From CAWUKT01 sp964352215 (GTDB lineage Bacteria > Bacteroidota > Bacteroidia > J057 > JADKCL01): a DNA stretch of 64,000 nt. Both the position numbers and the translations under genes were made by a program. The notes under the pieces are model-generated. The model did no database searches and had not been told where the DNA came from. It was given only the letters and a program-made list of their open reading frames with translations. Shown piece after piece: positions 62,401 to 64,000 of the stretch (position 1 is its first letter; every line of letters begins with the position of its first letter). The stretch covers positions 13,616 to 77,615 of the forward strand of contig CAYGRE010000019.1 in NCBI GenBank assembly GCA_964352215.1, written 5' to 3'.

Positions 62401-64000
62401 ATGCCAAATACCTCTCATACCCCAAAAACAAACAAAGTAACCATTTATCTCTTAAAGAAAATTTCCGGGAGAATAAACGATTATTTAAAGAATCCTCAAA
62501 GCAATAGCCTCCAACGTGCCGAAATTCAGGAGGCAGGTACTCTTCTTTACGAAAGAAGTTATGCCCACCCTCCAGATTGGATTACTCGTTTTTTCCTGGA
62601 TGATCCAGAAATCAACGTGGATCATTTCCAATCCTCTAGCTCAAAGGCTGCATTAATTGTTGAATTCCAAGATGAGGAAAACAACCCTAGGTTTTTCGCT
62701 ATTTGTTTTGGCACAGGGAGATTTCTATTCAAAGATTTCGTCATTGAAGAAAGGTTTGGACTCGTTACAACTTTAAATAGCATTGACGAAACGAAAATCA
62801 GAAGCCTTGATAAAAAGACCTTATCAACTAACCCAAAACTTGCCAGGGAACAAATTTCAAAAGCAACAATCTCAGCTGATTTCAATATTGACTATGAAAG
62901 AGATTTACTACAATCCATAACAGGGACATCTTTGGACCCTGATCTTGGGAAAACGGTTACTGGCAGAGCTTCGTTAGCAATATCGACCAAAGTTGATAAG
63001 ACGAACATTAGGGAAAAGCTTGAAAAAGTATTTGAGACATACGGAAGGGATTCCTACAAAACGAATTTCGAATGGGTAGACCAGATTCAAGAGATAAAAG
63101 ATTCGACTAAAATAGGCGAACTCAATGAGCATCTGTTGACCAAGATCAGATCAAACTCGGAGGATGTATGGCTATCCGTCCCGGAGATCATTGAATGGGA
63201 AGCATTTGCTGGATATAAATACTCAAAAAGAGTTGGAGATGAACCCCAGGATGAGCTCACTATTGATAGGATGATTGAGATTTTAGGTATAGATGAATCG
63301 ACAACACTTGAAGACTTTCAATCAAACAATATTTCAATCTGGGGAGAAGAAGATCGTGGCATTATAAACTCTTGGCCTGTCTTAAAGTGTCTGAACATGG
63401 AGGTCGAGGTAAGTGATCTCGTTTTCGTCTTGAGTGACGGAAAGTGGTATCAAATAAGGAAAAGTTATTCTGACTCAGTTAACGAAATTGTGGATAGTAT
63501 TCCATCCTCTGGCCTTGACTATTTGGAATTCGACCATGATGATGAAGCTCATTATAATTCTCAACTTGCCGAGAACTTAAATGCTGCCAATTTAGACCAC
63601 CAGGAAATCCCTTATGGCTACGGCAACAGCAAATTCGAGTTTTGCGACGTATTTACTGGGGATAGACAACTCATCCACGTAAAAATATATCGTGGTTCTG
63701 CGGGACTAAGTCATCTTTTCAACCAAGGAACCAATTCTGCAGAGCTTTTGGTTAGCGAAAGAGATTTTAGAGTAAAGGTTCGTAGGAAATTACTCAGGGC
63801 AAACAATCCACGAGGAGATTATTCTATCTTTAAAAATCTGGTAACAGATAACCAACGAATGAATGCATCTGAATTTAGCGTAATTTATGCTATCATTCAG
63901 AAGGGAAGAAGTGTTACAAACCATGATGGAATAGTAAGACCAAGACTTCCTTTTTTCAGCAAAATCGCTTTAAAAAATGCCGTTGAGAGGCTTAGGCCTT
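62401..64000 (+). CDS. TIGR04141/DUF6119 family protein, 3'-truncated by window
   Basis: From the ATG at 62401 the frame is open to the window end, 533 codons so far. It follows the sporadically distributed TIGR04141 family: PDWITRFFLDDPEI near the start, then ICFGTGRFLFKD, FVIEERFGLVTTLNSI, KIYRGSAGLSHLFNQGTNSAELL, FRVKVRRKL and RLPFFSKIALKNAVERL close to the family C-terminus. The family is associated with mobile and defence contexts and has no established mechanism. About 10-40 residues probably remain beyond the window. Confidence 0.85.
   Translation, partial: MPNTSHTPKTNKVTIYLLKKISGRINDYLKNPQSNSLQRAEIQEAGTLLYERSYAHPPDWITRFFLDDPEINVDHFQSSSSKAALIVEFQDEENNPRFFAICFGTGRFLFKDFVIEERFGLVTTLNSIDETKIRSLDKKTLSTNPKLAREQISKATISADFNIDYERDLLQSITGTSLDPDLGKTVTGRASLAISTKVDKTNIREKLEKVFETYGRDSYKTNFEWVDQIQEIKDSTKIGELNEHLLTKIRSNSEDVWLSVPEIIEWEAFAGYKYSKRVGDEPQDELTIDRMIEILGIDESTTLEDFQSNNISIWGEEDRGIINSWPVLKCLNMEVEVSDLVFVLSDGKWYQIRKSYSDSVNEIVDSIPSSGLDYLEFDHDDEAHYNSQLAENLNAANLDHQEIPYGYGNSKFEFCDVFTGDRQLIHVKIYRGSAGLSHLFNQGTNSAELLVSERDFRVKVRRKLLRANNPRGDYSIFKNLVTDNQRMNASEFSVIYAIIQKGRSVTNHDGIVRPRLPFFSKIALKNAVERLRP

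Overview
The window is about 64 kb of a Bacteroidota chromosome, probably a Saprospiria/Lewinella-like marine or environmental lineage. This rests on three secreted proteins with type IX secretion (T9SS) C-terminal sorting domains, many Bacteroidota-type lipoproteins, two long alpha-helical repeat paralogues, a YARHG-domain protein, and a base composition near 50% GC. No replication origin, rRNA operon or complete insertion sequence is visible.

Region 1 (1-15.7 kb) is accessory. It opens with the C-terminal end of a type I restriction HsdR subunit and two orphan genes. It continues with an 11-gene reverse-strand operon (15706 down to 1769) whose genes mostly overlap or nearly touch. In transcription order the operon encodes a small beta-rich protein, a complete agmatine-deiminase/PAD-fold enzyme, a membrane-anchored alpha/beta protein, a CD-NTase/Pol-beta nucleotidyltransferase, a Ycf46-type AAA+ ATPase, a UPF1-like SF1 helicase, an unknown protein, a coiled-coil protein with a dead PLD-like domain, DUF2997, a radical-SAM activase and DUF1257 (Ycf35). 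I read this as a nucleotide- and NTPase-controlled conflict (defence) system. It is the best candidate for the undescribed system in this window.

Region 2 (15.8-53.2 kb) is mainly ordinary chromosome: tRNA-Asp, accA, dapF, yebC, an acyl-CoA carboxylase beta subunit, an M42 aminopeptidase, bioB and pfkA, with lipoproteins, T9SS proteins and two proteins that may be contractile-injection-system cargo. From 46.2 to 50.8 kb there is a compact cluster with a T4 Rnl1-like RNA ligase and a T4 Pnkp-like kinase/phosphatase. It is preceded by a HEAT-cyclophilin lipoprotein and followed by a 2OG-Fe(II) oxygenase interrupted by one in-frame amber codon. An intact class D beta-lactamase comes next.

Region 3 (53.2-64 kb) is a plastic accessory region. 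It holds an array of about twelve degenerate ~43-bp repeats, a truncated DUF6922/AbiEii toxin-antitoxin pair, a recombinase remnant and an AT-rich nuclease gene between attC-like hairpins (integron-like cassette). It also holds duplicated small immunity-like proteins with DUF7710 partners and, running off the end, a TIGR04141/DUF6119 protein.

A recurring small-scale feature is short imperfect tandem duplication that includes the stop codon and last few codons of forward genes (seen at 26121, 27019, 37380, 45967 and 51807).
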